Part shown: in pieces, positions 8,858-17,505 of the stretch
Layout of the letters: every line of letters begins with the position of its first letter
Position numbering within the stretch: position 1 is the stretch's first letter
Assembly: GCF_000725885.1 (NCBI RefSeq)
Contig: NZ_JODR01000008.1
Coordinates: forward strand, 62,001-126,000
Length of the DNA stretch: 64,000 nt
DNA from: Streptomyces albus subsp. albus
Lineage (GTDB): Bacteria; Actinomycetota; Actinomycetes; Streptomycetales; Streptomycetaceae
Direction of reading: 5' to 3'
Position numbers and translations under genes: made by a program
Notes under the pieces: generated by a model
Told to the model about the DNA's origin: nothing
Seen by the model: the letters and a program-made list of their open reading frames with translations, nothing else
Database searches by the model: none

Positions 8858-9933
8858 CGTCCCCCTCCCCTCCGCCGCCAGTCCTGTCCCCATGCGGGCG
8901 GAGGCTGCCCGCCGCCCGGCGGGCCCTGCGCCGGGCCGGTAGCCTCGCCGGGGCCGGTACCCGTGCCGGAGGCGGGGCCGCCCGCCGGTCCGGGCGGCTG
9001 TCCGGGGGCCGGCGTGTCGCCGTCGCCGGGTGCGTGGCCGTGGTACTCGACGCTCTGCGCGGTCAGCCGCATGAACGCCTCCTCCAGCGAGGCCCGCTGG
9101 GTGCTCAGCTCGTGCAGCACCAGCCGGTGCTCGGCGGCGAGTTCCCCGATCCGCGGTGCCTCGGCGCCGTCCACCTCCAGGGCGCCGTCCGCGCCGGTCG
9201 CCGGGCGCAGTCCCTCGGCGGTGAGCACGTCCCGCATCCGTTCGGGCTCCGGCGTACGCACCCGTACGTGCGTACGGGAATTCTCGGCGATGAACTGCGC
9301 CATCGAGGTGTCCGCGAGCAGCTTGCCCTGCCCGATGACGACAAGGTGCTCCGCGGTCTGCGCCATCTCGCTCATCAGATGGCTGGAGACGAACACGGTG
9401 CGCCCCTCGCGCGCCAGGCGCTGCATCAGTGTGCGGATCCAGTGGATGCCCTCGGGATCGAGGCCGTTGACCGGCTCGTCGAACATCAGGATGCGCGGGT
9501 CGCCCAGCAGCGCGCCGGCGATGCCGAGCCGCTGCCCCATGCCGAGGGAGAAGCCCTTGGGCCGCTTGCGCGCCACACCTTCGAGCCCGACCATCTCCAG
9601 CACCTCGCCGACCCGCCGCTCGGGGATGCCGTTGGACTGGGCCAGGCACAGGAGATGGTTGTAGGCGCTGCGCCCGCCGTGCACGCCCTTGGCCTCCAGC
9701 AGGGCGCCGATGCTGTGGAGCGGCTCCTTGAGCTCGGTGTAGTGCTTGCCCTCGATGCGTACGTCGCCCCGCGTGGGGGCGTCCAGCCCGAGGACCATAC
9801 GCATCGTGGTGGACTTGCCCGCGCCGTTCGGGCCCAGGAAGCCGGTGACCGTACCGGGACGTACGGTGAAGCTGAGACCGTCCACGGCGGTCTTGGGCCC
9901 GTACCGTTTCGTCAGGTCCCGCAGCTCGATCAT
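8854..9933 (-). CDS. ABC exporter ATP-binding protein
   Basis: A 359-residue nucleotide-binding subunit. Walker A GPNGAGKST is at residues 34-42, then SLGMGQRLGIAGALL and Walker B ILMFDEPVNGLDPEG, with a conserved H-loop (VFVSSHLMSEMAQT). The last 55 residues form a short Pro/Gly-rich tail. It closely resembles the ATPase at 6369 and is coupled to its permease. The pair is transcribed away from filP/scy on the same strand, but the filP terminator lies between them. Confidence 0.92.
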   Translation of the reverse strand: MIELRDLTKRYGPKTAVDGLSFTVRPGTVTGFLGPNGAGKSTTMRMVLGLDAPTRGDVRIEGKHYTELKEPLHSIGALLEAKGVHGGRSAYNHLLCLAQSNGIPERRVGEVLEMVGLEGVARKRPKGFSLGMGQRLGIAGALLGDPRILMFDEPVNGLDPEGIHWIRTLMQRLAREGRTVFVSSHLMSEMAQTAEHLVVIGQGKLLADTSMAQFIAENSRTHVRVRTPEPERMRDVLTAEGLRPATGADGALEVDGAEAPRIGELAAEHRLVLHELSTQRASLEEAFMRLTAQSVEYHGHAPGDGDTPAPGQPPGPAGGPASGTGTGPGEATGPAQGPPGGGQPPPAWGQDWRRRGGGR

Positions 9934-10004
9934 TCTTCGACGCTAAAGGCGCCCCGGCGCCCCCGCCACTCCTGCGCGCCGTCCTCGCACGACCCGCACA
10001 AGAG

Positions 10005-10036
10005 GAGCGCCCCCCACCGTCGGGTGAGGGGCGCTC
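10005..10036 (-). terminator. filP transcription terminator
   Basis: GAGCGCCCC and GGGGCGCTC form a nine-base stem, extended inside by a partial CACC/GGTG pairing. It lies 44 bp downstream of the filP stop. Confidence 0.75.
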
Positions 10037-10079
10037 GTGGTGCGAAGCCGTTCCCGGTGCGGAACCGTTCCCGGTTCGC

Positions 10080-11021
10080 TCAGCGGGACTGCTGGGCCGG
10101 GACCGTGCGGGTCTCCTCGTCGCCGAGGTCGTCGGTCTGCCCGCCCGCGGCGACGGCGGCACCCGTGAGGGTGGCGAGCATCTCGCGCACGTTGGTGAGC
10201 TGCGCGTTGATGCTGTCGCGGCGGTTGGTGAGGGCGGCCAGCTCGCGCTCGGACTCGCTGCGCACCCGGTCGGCCTTGGCGTTGGCGTCGGCGACGATGT
10301 CCTCGGCCTGCCGCTGTGCCGTCTCCACCGTCTGGCGGGCGCGGCGCTCGGCGTCGGTGCGCAGCTTCTCGGCCTCCAGACGGAGCTGCTCGGCGCGGTG
10401 CTCGATCTCCGCCAGCCGCTTCTCCGCCTTCGCCTGACGGGACGCCAGATCGCGCTCGGACTGCTCACGCCGCTTGGCGAGGTTCGTCTCGAAGTCGGCT
10501 GCGGCCTGGGCCGCCTTGGCGCGGGTGTCCTCGAACAGCGAGTCGGCTTCCTCGCGCTTGGACTGCGCGTCCTTCTCCGCCTCGCTGCGCAGCGTCGCGG
10601 CCTCGCCCTTGGCCTTCTCGACGATGCGGGCGCCCTCTTCCTCGGCCTTCTGCTTGCGCTCGGCGGCGAACTGCTCGGCGTCGTTGCGGACCTGCTGCGC
10701 CGCGCTCTCGGCGAGTTCGCGGTGCTGCTCGGCCGCGCGCCGGGCCTCCTCGCGCAGATCCTTGGCCTCCTCCTCCGCGAGGCGGAGGATCTTCTCGACG
10801 CGGGCGCCGAGACCGGCGTAGGAGGGTTCCGCGTCGTTGACCTGGGCCTGGGCGTTCTGCGTTTCGAGGTGCAGTTCCTCGATGCGCTTTTCGAGAGACG
10901 TGATCCGGGCCAGGGCGCTGTCCCGGTCGGCGACGAGCTTCGCGATGCGGTCGTCAACCTGTCCGCGGTCGTAGCCACGCCGCACGAGCTCGAAGCCGTA
11001 GGGGGAGGAAGTGTCGCTCAT
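10080..11021 (-). CDS. filP: FilP, intermediate-filament-like coiled-coil protein
   Basis: A 313-residue protein, close to the roughly 310 residues I recall for S. coelicolor FilP. A short head contains RRGYDRGQVDDRIAKLV, the DivIVA-like N-terminal signature shared with Scy. From about residue 40 to 270 it is one continuous, Ala/Glu/Arg-rich coiled coil without proline, and a short tail ends in VPAQQSR. FilP forms filaments near hyphal tips, gives mechanical stiffness and interacts with DivIVA and Scy. It lies 124 bp downstream of scy on the same strand. Confidence 0.93.
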   Translation of the reverse strand: MSDTSSPYGFELVRRGYDRGQVDDRIAKLVADRDSALARITSLEKRIEELHLETQNAQAQVNDAEPSYAGLGARVEKILRLAEEEAKDLREEARRAAEQHRELAESAAQQVRNDAEQFAAERKQKAEEEGARIVEKAKGEAATLRSEAEKDAQSKREEADSLFEDTRAKAAQAAADFETNLAKRREQSERDLASRQAKAEKRLAEIEHRAEQLRLEAEKLRTDAERRARQTVETAQRQAEDIVADANAKADRVRSESERELAALTNRRDSINAQLTNVREMLATLTGAAVAAGGQTDDLGDEETRTVPAQQSR

Positions 11022-11145
11022 GGGGTTCCTGTCGAGTCAGACGGGTTATCAGACGGGGAGTGATAAGGGGAATCCTAGGGGTCCAAGCGGCGTGTCATCG
11101 AGCTTCCGCGCGTTTGGTCGGGAGAATGTGCCCTCGTTCGAGTGG

Positions 11146-14100
11146 CTACCCCTCCGAACCCTTGCCGTTCGAACGCGTCGTGCCGGCGCCGACGCCCGCC
11201 GCCACACCACCGTTCGCGCCGGAGGCGCGCCCGCCCTTCTTGCCGGAGCCCGAACCGCGCCCGGATCCGCCGCCGGACGAAGTGCCGCCCGTGGAAGCGG
11301 AATCCGAACCGGAGCCGGCGTCCGGGTCCGCGTCGCCTGACGCGGCTCCCGGTGTCTCGAACGACTCGAGCGCCTCCAACACGTCCTGAACGCGGGAGAT
11401 CTCCGCGTTGATGTCCTTCTGACGCCGCATCAGCACGTCCAGTTCGTGCTGTCCGGCCTCCACCGTGCGCCGGGCCTCCTCGGCGGCCTCCTCGCGCATC
11501 TGCTGGGCCTCACGCAGCATCTTGGCCTTCTTCTGCTCGGCCTCCTTCAGCAGGCCCTCGGCCTTCTTGACGGCCGCGATGCGCACCTTGCCGGCCTCCG
11601 CGTCGGCGTCCGAGCGCAGCTTCTCGGCCTTCGCCTGCGCCTCGGCCAGCTGCTCCTCCGCGGCCTTCACCAGCTTGTCGCAGCGCTCGCCCGCGGCCTG
11701 CATCGCCTCGGCCGCCTCCCGGCGGGCCCGCTCGTGCAGCTCCTCGACCTCCGCCTCGACGCGGGTACGCAGTTCCTCGGCGCGCCGCCGGATGGCGCCC
11801 GAGTCGCTGCGGGCCTCCTCCAGCAGCGTGTCCGCGTCGGAGCGGGCCTTCTCCACCAGTTCGCGGCCCTCGGCCTGCCCCTCGCCGACCAGCCGTTCCG
11901 ACTCGGCGCGCGCCGCGCCCACCATGGCGTCGGCCTGCTCCTCGGCGGCGGCCTGGGTACGCAGCGCCTCCTCCTGGGCCTTGGCCAGGAGTTGGTCGGC
12001 CTGCTCGGCGGCCTCGGTGCGCTTCTTGGCGGCCTCCTCGCGTGCCTCGTCCAGCACCCGTTCGGCCTGGGCCCTGGTCTCCTCGCCGTACTGGTCGGCG
12101 GCGGCCCGGACCTGGCGGTCGTACTGCTCGGCCTCGGCGCGCACCTGCTCGCCGGCGCGTTCGGCCTCGGCCCGGATCTCCTGAGCGGTCTGCTCGGCCT
12201 GGGCCCTGGTCTCCTCGCTGAACTGCTCGGCCGCGGCCCGGACCTCGCGGTCGTACTGCTGGGCGGCTGCCCGCGTCGCGGCGTCGTACCGCTCGGCCTC
12301 GGCGCGGGTCTCCCGGTCGAACAGCTCGGCGGCGGCGCGGACTTCCCCGTCGTACTGCTCCGCCTTGGCGCGGGTGTCCCGGTCGTACTGATCGGCCTCG
12401 GCGCGGACCTGCTGGCCGTACTGCTCGGCCTCGGCGCGCGTCTCCCGGTCGTACTGCTCGGCCGCCGCGCGTGTCTCCTGGTCGAACAGCTGGGCGGCGG
12501 CGCGGGTCTCCTCGCCGAACCGCTCCGCGGCCGTACGGGTCTCCTCGGAGAACTGCTCGGCCGCGGCGCGGGTTTCGCGGTCGAACCGCTCCGCCTCGGC
12601 CTGCACCTCCTGCGCGGCCCGCTCCGCCTCCGAGCGGATACGGTCGGCCTCCTCCTGCGCCTTGGCCAGGAGTTGGTCGGCCTGCTCGGCGGCCTCCGTA
12701 CGCTTGCCGGCCGCCTCCTCGCGCGCCTCGTCCACGAGCCGTTCGGCCTCGGCACGGGCCTTCTCGGTCACCCGTTCGGCCTCGGTGCGGGCTTCCTCCC
12801 GCAGCCGTTCGGCCTCGGCGCGGGCCTCCTCGCCGACCCGCTGCGCGTCGGCACGGGTGCGCTCGGCCTCCGCCGTCGCGTCCGCGACCGTGCGCTCGGC
12901 CAGGTCCTTGGCGGCGTCCGCCTCCTCCTGGGCCTCGCGGCGCATCGTCCGGGCGGCGTGCTCGGCCGCCGACCGCAGCCCGGCGATCTCCTCCTCGGCC
13001 TCCTCGCGCAGCCCGGCCACCGAGTCGCGCACCTGCTGGGCCGTCTCCTCGGCGGACGCCACCAGCTCCGCCGCGCGGCGCTCGGCCTCCTCCGTCAGCC
13101 GCTCGGCCTCCGCCTGCGCCTCCGAGACCCGCTTGCGGGCCGACGCCAGCAGTTCCTCGCTCTGCTCCCGGGCCTGCGTGCGCTCCTGGTGCGCCTCCTC
13201 GCGGGCCGACGTCAGCAGCTCTTCGGCCTCCCGGCGGCGCCTTGCGGCCTCCTCCTGGGCGGCGCTCAGCGCCTCGGCGGCCTCCGTGTTCGTCCGCTCC
13301 GCCGCCGCGTCCGCCTCCGCGCGGACCCGGTCCGCGGTGGCCTTGGCCTCCTCGCGCAGCCGCTCCGCCTCGGCGGCGGCCTCGCTGCGCAGCTGGACGG
13401 CGACCGACTCGCCCTCCGCGCGTGCCTGCGAGGCGTCCGAAGCGGCCTGGGTCCGCAGCCGCTCGGCCTCCTCCTCGGCCTGCTCGCGCAGCGTGCGCAC
13501 CCGCTCGGCCGTCTCCGTGCGCAGCCGCTCCGCCTCGGCGCGCGCCTCGTCCCGCAGCCGCTCCGCCTCGCTGCGGGCCTCGGTCAGCCCCGACTCGGCC
13601 TCGGCGAGCTTCGCCTCGGCCTCCTCGCGCAGCCGCGTCAGCTCCGCCTCGGTCTCCGCCTTGCGCTCGCGCGCGGCCTCCTCGGCCTCCGCGCGCGTCC
13701 TGCGGGCCGCCTCCTCGGCCTCCGAGCGGGCCGTCTCCGCCTGCTCCTCGGCCTGCGAGCGCAGCTCCTCCGCCTCGCTGCGGGCCCGCTCCAGCGCCTC
13801 CTCGGCCTGCTTGCGCAGCGCCGTGGCCCGCTCGATCGCCTCCGTACGGACGCGTTCGCTCTCCGTGGCGGCCTCGGTGCGGGTCTCCTCCGCGTCGGCC
13901 TTGGCCTTGCCCAGCAGCTCCTCGGCGCGGCTGGCGGCCTCCTCGATCTGCTGGACGGCGTCGCGGCGGGCCTCGCCGCGGATCTTCTCGCCTTCCTCGA
14001 CCGCCTCGGCCCGCAGCTGCTCGGCCTCCCCGCGCAGCCGGCGGGCCTCCTCCTGGAGCTCGACCGTCTTGGCGCGGTACTCCTTGGTGTCGTCCTTGGC

Positions 14101-15354
14101 GGCGCCCTTGAGCTGCTCGGCCACATCATGGGCCTCGGCCCGCAGCCGGTCCGCCTCCTCCTCGGCCTCCCGGCGCAGCCGCTCGGCCTCCTCGGCCGCC
14201 GACCTGGTGGTGGCCTTGGCCTCCTCGGCGGCCTTGGTCAGCACGTCCTCGGCAGTCCTGGCCGCCTGGGCGAGCTGGTTGGCGGACTCCTCCGCGGTGG
14301 TCGTCCGGGCCTTCTCGCGGGCCTCCGCGATCAGCCGCTCGCCCTCGTCCTTGGCGTCCTGGCGCAGCTGCTCGGCCTCGGCCCGGATCGCCTCGGCCTC
14401 CTTGGTGGCCTGGCCCACCAGCCGCGCCACCTCGGCCTTGGCCGTACGGGTGCGCTGCTCGTTCTCCGACTCGGTGTCGGCGAGCCGCTTGCCCGCCTCC
14501 TCCTCGGCCTCCTGGAGCTTCTCGGCGGCCTTCTCGCGGGCCTCGCGCAGAGCCTCCTCGGCCTCGCGCATCCGCTCCTCGGCGCGGCGCACCAGCTCGG
14601 TGGACTCCCGCCGGCTGGCCTCGACCTCGCTCGCGGTGGAGCTGCGCAGTTGCTCCGCGTGCTCGGTGGCCTCCTGCGCCTGCGTGGAGGCGGCGTCCAG
14701 CAGCCGTTCGGCGTCCGCGCGGGCGCGGCGCAGGATCGCCTCGGCCTCGCCGCGGGCGTGCTCCGCCTCGGCGGTCAGCCGCTGCCGTGCCTCCTCCGTC
14801 AGCCGCTGCGCCTCGGCGCGGGCGCGGGCCAGCGACTGCTCGGCCTCCGCCCGCGTCTCCTCCATGAGGCGGCGGGCCTGCTGCTCGGTGCGGGAGCGCA
14901 GCTGTTCGGCCCAGGCGACGTTCTCGTTGACGTGGGTCTCGACCGTGGCGCGGCGCTCGGCCAGCTCCTGGTCGAGCTGCTGGCGGCGGCGTACGGCCTC
15001 GGTGTGCAGCTCGGTCTCCAGGCGGGCCTGCGCCTCGGCCTGCTCCTGGAGGAGCCGCTGGGTCTGGGCGCGGGCCTCGCGCAGCTCACGCTCCGCGTCC
15101 GCCCGCATCTGGTCGGCCTGGAGCTGGGCGTTGCGGAGCAACTGCTCGGCCTGCTGGGAGAGGTTGTCGTACCCCGCCGGGCGCGTGGCAAGAGCGCGGC
15201 GCGCCTCGTGCAGCTTGGCGCGCAGCACTTCGACCTGGTAGCCGAGGTCGTCGGCATGCTCGACGGCCCGCTCCCGCTCTTTCTTCAGCCGCTCCATCTC
15301 GGCCTCGAACTGCGAGAGGTGATCGTCAGCCTCGTAGCGGTCGTAGCCCCGCAC
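11146..15354 (-). CDS. scy: Scy, giant coiled-coil polarity organiser
   Basis: Scy scaffolds the hyphal tip (polarisome) with DivIVA and FilP and sets branching and tip number. With the GTG start at 15354 (GGGA seven bases upstream; product starts RGYDRYEADDHLSQFEAEM) it has 1402 residues, longer than the roughly 1326 I recall for S. coelicolor. An in-frame GTG at 15423 would add 23 residues but lacks a clear ribosome site. About 1330 residues are an unbroken Glu/Ala/Arg coiled coil. The C-terminus from residue about 1350 is Ser/Gly-rich and disordered. An unusual 11-residue repeat array occupies 12070-12597. The long plus-strand frames across the gene are shadows. Confidence 0.94.
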   Translation of the reverse strand: MRGYDRYEADDHLSQFEAEMERLKKERERAVEHADDLGYQVEVLRAKLHEARRALATRPAGYDNLSQQAEQLLRNAQLQADQMRADAERELREARAQTQRLLQEQAEAQARLETELHTEAVRRRQQLDQELAERRATVETHVNENVAWAEQLRSRTEQQARRLMEETRAEAEQSLARARAEAQRLTEEARQRLTAEAEHARGEAEAILRRARADAERLLDAASTQAQEATEHAEQLRSSTASEVEASRRESTELVRRAEERMREAEEALREAREKAAEKLQEAEEEAGKRLADTESENEQRTRTAKAEVARLVGQATKEAEAIRAEAEQLRQDAKDEGERLIAEAREKARTTTAEESANQLAQAARTAEDVLTKAAEEAKATTRSAAEEAERLRREAEEEADRLRAEAHDVAEQLKGAAKDDTKEYRAKTVELQEEARRLRGEAEQLRAEAVEEGEKIRGEARRDAVQQIEEAASRAEELLGKAKADAEETRTEAATESERVRTEAIERATALRKQAEEALERARSEAEELRSQAEEQAETARSEAEEAARRTRAEAEEAARERKAETEAELTRLREEAEAKLAEAESGLTEARSEAERLRDEARAEAERLRTETAERVRTLREQAEEEAERLRTQAASDASQARAEGESVAVQLRSEAAAEAERLREEAKATADRVRAEADAAAERTNTEAAEALSAAQEEAARRRREAEELLTSAREEAHQERTQAREQSEELLASARKRVSEAQAEAERLTEEAERRAAELVASAEETAQQVRDSVAGLREEAEEEIAGLRSAAEHAARTMRREAQEEADAAKDLAERTVADATAEAERTRADAQRVGEEARAEAERLREEARTEAERVTEKARAEAERLVDEAREEAAGKRTEAAEQADQLLAKAQEEADRIRSEAERAAQEVQAEAERFDRETRAAAEQFSEETRTAAERFGEETRAAAQLFDQETRAAAEQYDRETRAEAEQYGQQVRAEADQYDRDTRAKAEQYDGEVRAAAELFDRETRAEAERYDAATRAAAQQYDREVRAAAEQFSEETRAQAEQTAQEIRAEAERAGEQVRAEAEQYDRQVRAAADQYGEETRAQAERVLDEAREEAAKKRTEAAEQADQLLAKAQEEALRTQAAAEEQADAMVGAARAESERLVGEGQAEGRELVEKARSDADTLLEEARSDSGAIRRRAEELRTRVEAEVEELHERARREAAEAMQAAGERCDKLVKAAEEQLAEAQAKAEKLRSDADAEAGKVRIAAVKKAEGLLKEAEQKKAKMLREAQQMREEAAEEARRTVEAGQHELDVLMRRQKDINAEISRVQDVLEALESFETPGAASGDADPDAGSGSDSASTGGTSSGGGSGRGSGSGKKGGRASGANGGVAAGVGAGTTRSNGKGSEG
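11980..12015 (-). repeat. Direct repeat copy flanking the hendecad array (partner at 12661-12696)
   Basis: These 36 bases are identical to 12661-12696 on the other side of the array. Both encode the peptide EAAEQADQLLAK. The two copies start 681 bp (227 codons) apart and bracket the 11-residue repeats. Confidence 0.85.
12070..12597 (-). repeat. 16-copy hendecad (33-bp) repeat array inside scy
   Basis: Reading with the gene, sixteen consecutive 11-residue units fit the pattern xAExYDxETRA (examples AAEQYDRETRA, EAEQYGQQVRA, AAELFDRETRA) with no insertion or deletion. Each unit is 33 bp. The surrounding coiled coil is Glu/Ala/Arg-rich without this aromatic periodicity. Confidence 0.9.
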
Positions 15355-15592
15355 TGCGCGGTCCCATCCGTCCCCTGGTAGTCGTGGAGATGATCCGAAC
15401 CCTTCGTCCGGACTCGGTGACACGTCCCGACGGAAATGGTGTCAGATCGTCGGCGGAACGTGGACCGAGCCCCCAACCCGGAGATTTTGTCGGGTGGGGA
15501 GGGCCCGCCCCGGCCGAAAGCCCACTCTACCGGGCGCGGAAGCCGACGTCAGTGGTCCGTTGGTGCTGCTGGGGTTTGACGGCCGTGAGAGG

Positions 15593-16036
15593 TCACCGGC
15601 CCTCGTCGTCGCCGGGTGTGGCGGCTGTGACCAGTTCCGTGAGCACGCCGTGACAGTCCTTGGGGTGGAGGAAGGTGATGCGGGAGCCCATGGAGCCGCG
15701 GCGGGGCTCGTCGTAGAGCACGCGCACGCCCTTGTCGCGGATGGCCGCGGCCTCGCCGTCCACATCGGCGGTGCCGAAGGCGATGTGGTGGACGCCCTCT
15801 CCGTTCTTGGCCAGCCATTTGGCGACCGTAGAGTCCTCGCGGATGGGCTCCAGCAGCTGGAGGTAGGAGGCGCCGCCGTCGTCGGTGCCGTTGATGCGCA
15901 GCATGGCCTCGCGGACGCCCTGCTCCTGGTTGACCTCGGTGTGGAACACCTCGAAGCCGTACGTGCGAGAGTAGAAATCGACGGTGGCTTCCAGGTCGCG
16001 GCAGGCGATTCCGATGTGGTCGATTCGCGTCAGCAT
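15593..16036 (-). CDS. mce: Methylmalonyl-CoA epimerase
   Basis: A 147-residue VOC-fold enzyme that interconverts (2S)- and (2R)-methylmalonyl-CoA, linking propionyl-CoA carboxylase and methylmalonyl-CoA mutase. It starts MLTRIDHIGIACRDLEATVD, with the metal-ligand His in IDHIG, a second in GVHHIAFG and the Glu in HGVLTELV. The in-frame upstream start at 16093 would add 19 residues not seen in the family. It is divergent from the thiolase across 136 bp and upstream of scy on the same strand. The mutase partner MeaB is at 17506. Confidence 0.93.
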   Translation of the reverse strand: MLTRIDHIGIACRDLEATVDFYSRTYGFEVFHTEVNQEQGVREAMLRINGTDDGGASYLQLLEPIREDSTVAKWLAKNGEGVHHIAFGTADVDGEAAAIRDKGVRVLYDEPRRGSMGSRITFLHPKDCHGVLTELVTAATPGDDEGR

Positions 16037-16111
16037 GGGGACCAGTGCAGCGCTCCCCGCGTGGTTACGCAACGTGCGCACGGTCACACTCACCGACCGG
16101 TGACCCGGACT

Positions 16112-16140
16112 GGTACCGCTCAGTATGTTGAGTGGTAACC
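16112..16140. promoter_or_regulatory. Inverted repeat in mce-thiolase intergenic region
   Basis: GGTACCGCTCA (16112-16122) and TGAGTGGTAACC (16129-16140) are complementary at most positions, with a one-base indel and a six-base spacer. It is central to the divergent promoter region, 33 bp before the thiolase ATG, and could be a shared operator. Confidence 0.4.
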
Positions 16141-16172
16141 CTCGTTAACTTCCCGCCGGAAGGGAACCCCAC

Positions 16173-17372
16173 ATGACTGCGACTCCCAGCAGCACCACCT
16201 CCGTGATCGTCTCCGGTGCCCGTACGCCCATGGGTCGTCTGCTCGGCTCCCTGGCGCCCTTCAGCGGGGCCGACTTGGGCGGCTTCGCCATCAAGGCGGC
16301 GGTGGAGCGGGCCGGTATCGGCGGGGACCAGGTCGAATACGTGATCATGGGTCAGGTGCTCCAGGCCGGCGCCGGCCAGATCCCGGCCCGCCAGGCGGCG
16401 GTCAAGGCGGGCATCCCCATGAACGTCCCGGCCCTGACGGTCAACAAGGTCTGCCTCTCCGGGCTGGACGCCATCGCGCTGGCCGACCAGCTCATCCGTG
16501 CGGGCGAGTTCGAGGTGGTGGTCGCCGGCGGCCAGGAGTCGATGACCAACGCGCCGCACCTGCTGCCCAAGTCCCGCCAGGGCTACAAGTACGGCTCGCT
16601 CGAAGTGCTCGACTCCATGGCGCACGACGGGCTGACCGACTCCTTCGAGGGCATCGCCATGGGCGCCTCGACGGAGAAGCACAACACGCGGCTCGGCATC
16701 CCGCGTGACGTGCAGGACGAGATCGCCGCCCGCTCCCACCAGCGGGCCGCGGCGGCCCAGCGCGACGGCCTGTTCGAGGCGGAGATCACGCCCGTGGAGA
16801 TCCCGCAGCGCAAGGGGGACGCGGTCCTCTTCTCGCAGGACGAGGGCATCCGCGGCGACTCGACGCCCGAGTCGCTGGCCAAGCTGAAGCCGGCCTTCGC
16901 CAAGGACGGCACCATCACGGCGGGTTCGTCCTCGCAGATCTCCGACGGCGCCGCGGCGGTCGTCGTGATGAGCAAGGCCAAGGCCGAGGAACTGGGCCTG
17001 GAGTGGATCGCCGAGATCGGTGCCCACGGCAACGTGGCCGGGCCCGACAACTCCCTCCAGTCGCAGCCCGCCAACGCCATCCAGCACGCGCTGAAGAAGG
17101 AGGGCCGGTCCGTCGCCGACCTCGATCTGATCGAGATCAACGAGGCGTTCGCCGCCGTCGCCCACCAGTCAATGAAGGACCTCGGGGTAGGCCCCGAAAA
17201 GGTGAACGTGAACGGCGGGGCGATCGCTCTGGGGCATCCGATCGGCATGTCCGGGGCGCGCATCGTGCTGCACCTCGCGCTGGAGCTCAAGCGGCGCGGC
17301 GGCGGGCTCGGTGCCGCCGCGCTGTGCGGTGGCGGCGGCCAGGGCGACGCCCTGATCGTCCGCGTTCCGTAG
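16173..17372 (+). CDS. Acetyl-CoA acetyltransferase (thiolase)
   Basis: A 399-residue type II thiolase that condenses two acetyl-CoA to acetoacetyl-CoA or cleaves 3-ketoacyl-CoA. The nucleophile is Cys94 in NKVCLSG; the active-site His lies in [11 protein letters not shown] and the second Cys in [20 protein letters not shown] upstream of ATG supports the start. It sits next to meaB and mce, so it probably feeds acetoacetyl-CoA into the acyl-CoA pathways encoded nearby (ethylmalonyl-CoA or polyhydroxybutyrate type). The biosynthetic or degradative direction cannot be told from sequence. Confidence 0.94.
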   Translation: MTATPSSTTSVIVSGARTPMGRLLGSLAPFSGADLGGFAIKAAVERAGIGGDQVEYVIMGQVLQAGAGQIPARQAAVKAGIPMNVPALTVNKVCLSGLDAIALADQLIRAGEFEVVVAGGQESMTNAPHLLPKSRQGYKYGSLEVLDSMAHDGLTDSFEGIAMGASTEKHNTRLGIPRDVQDEIAARSHQRAAAAQRDGLFEAEITPVEIPQRKGDAVLFSQDEGIRGDSTPESLAKLKPAFAKDGTITAGSSSQISDGAAAVVVMSKAKAEELGLEWIAEIGAHGNVAGPDNSLQSQPANAIQHALKKEGRSVADLDLIEINEAFAAVAHQSMKDLGVGPEKVNVNGGAIALGHPIGMSGARIVLHLALELKRRGGGLGAAALCGGGGQGDALIVRVP

Positions 17373-17391
17373 GACCGCCCGCCGGCCCGCT

Positions 17392-17424
17392 CCGTCCCCT
17401 CCCGCCGTGTTCGGGAGGGGACGG
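17392..17424 (+). terminator. Hairpin between thiolase and meaB
   Basis: Twelve-base arms CCGTCCCCTCCC and GGGAGGGGACGG enclose a nine-base loop, 20 bp after the thiolase stop. It suggests that meaB has its own promoter or partial read-through. Confidence 0.7.
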
Positions 17425-17505
17425 GACGGGGGCGGGCACCGGTCCCGGGGCGCGGGCCCCGGGACAAGCCCTGGTCGCAGCCGTATGAGGGGAGCCGGAC
17501 GAGCA

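Noticed and set aside
8087..10978. 963-residue minus-strand frame covering permease, ATPase and filP
   Set aside because: Only its last 256 residues are a real permease; the rest is Arg/Ser/Pro-rich and overlaps better-supported genes.
12070..12597. Regular 33-bp periodicity resembling a CRISPR array
   Set aside because: The period is in frame, units are diverged, there are no unique spacers, and it encodes a continuous coiled coil.
11446..15381. 1311-residue plus-strand open frame across scy, plus 859-, 546- and 362-residue frames in other phases
   Set aside because: They are shadows of the GC-rich, repetitive scy coding sequence; compositions are Leu/Gly-, Arg/Pro- or Ser/Ala-biased and no domain is visible.
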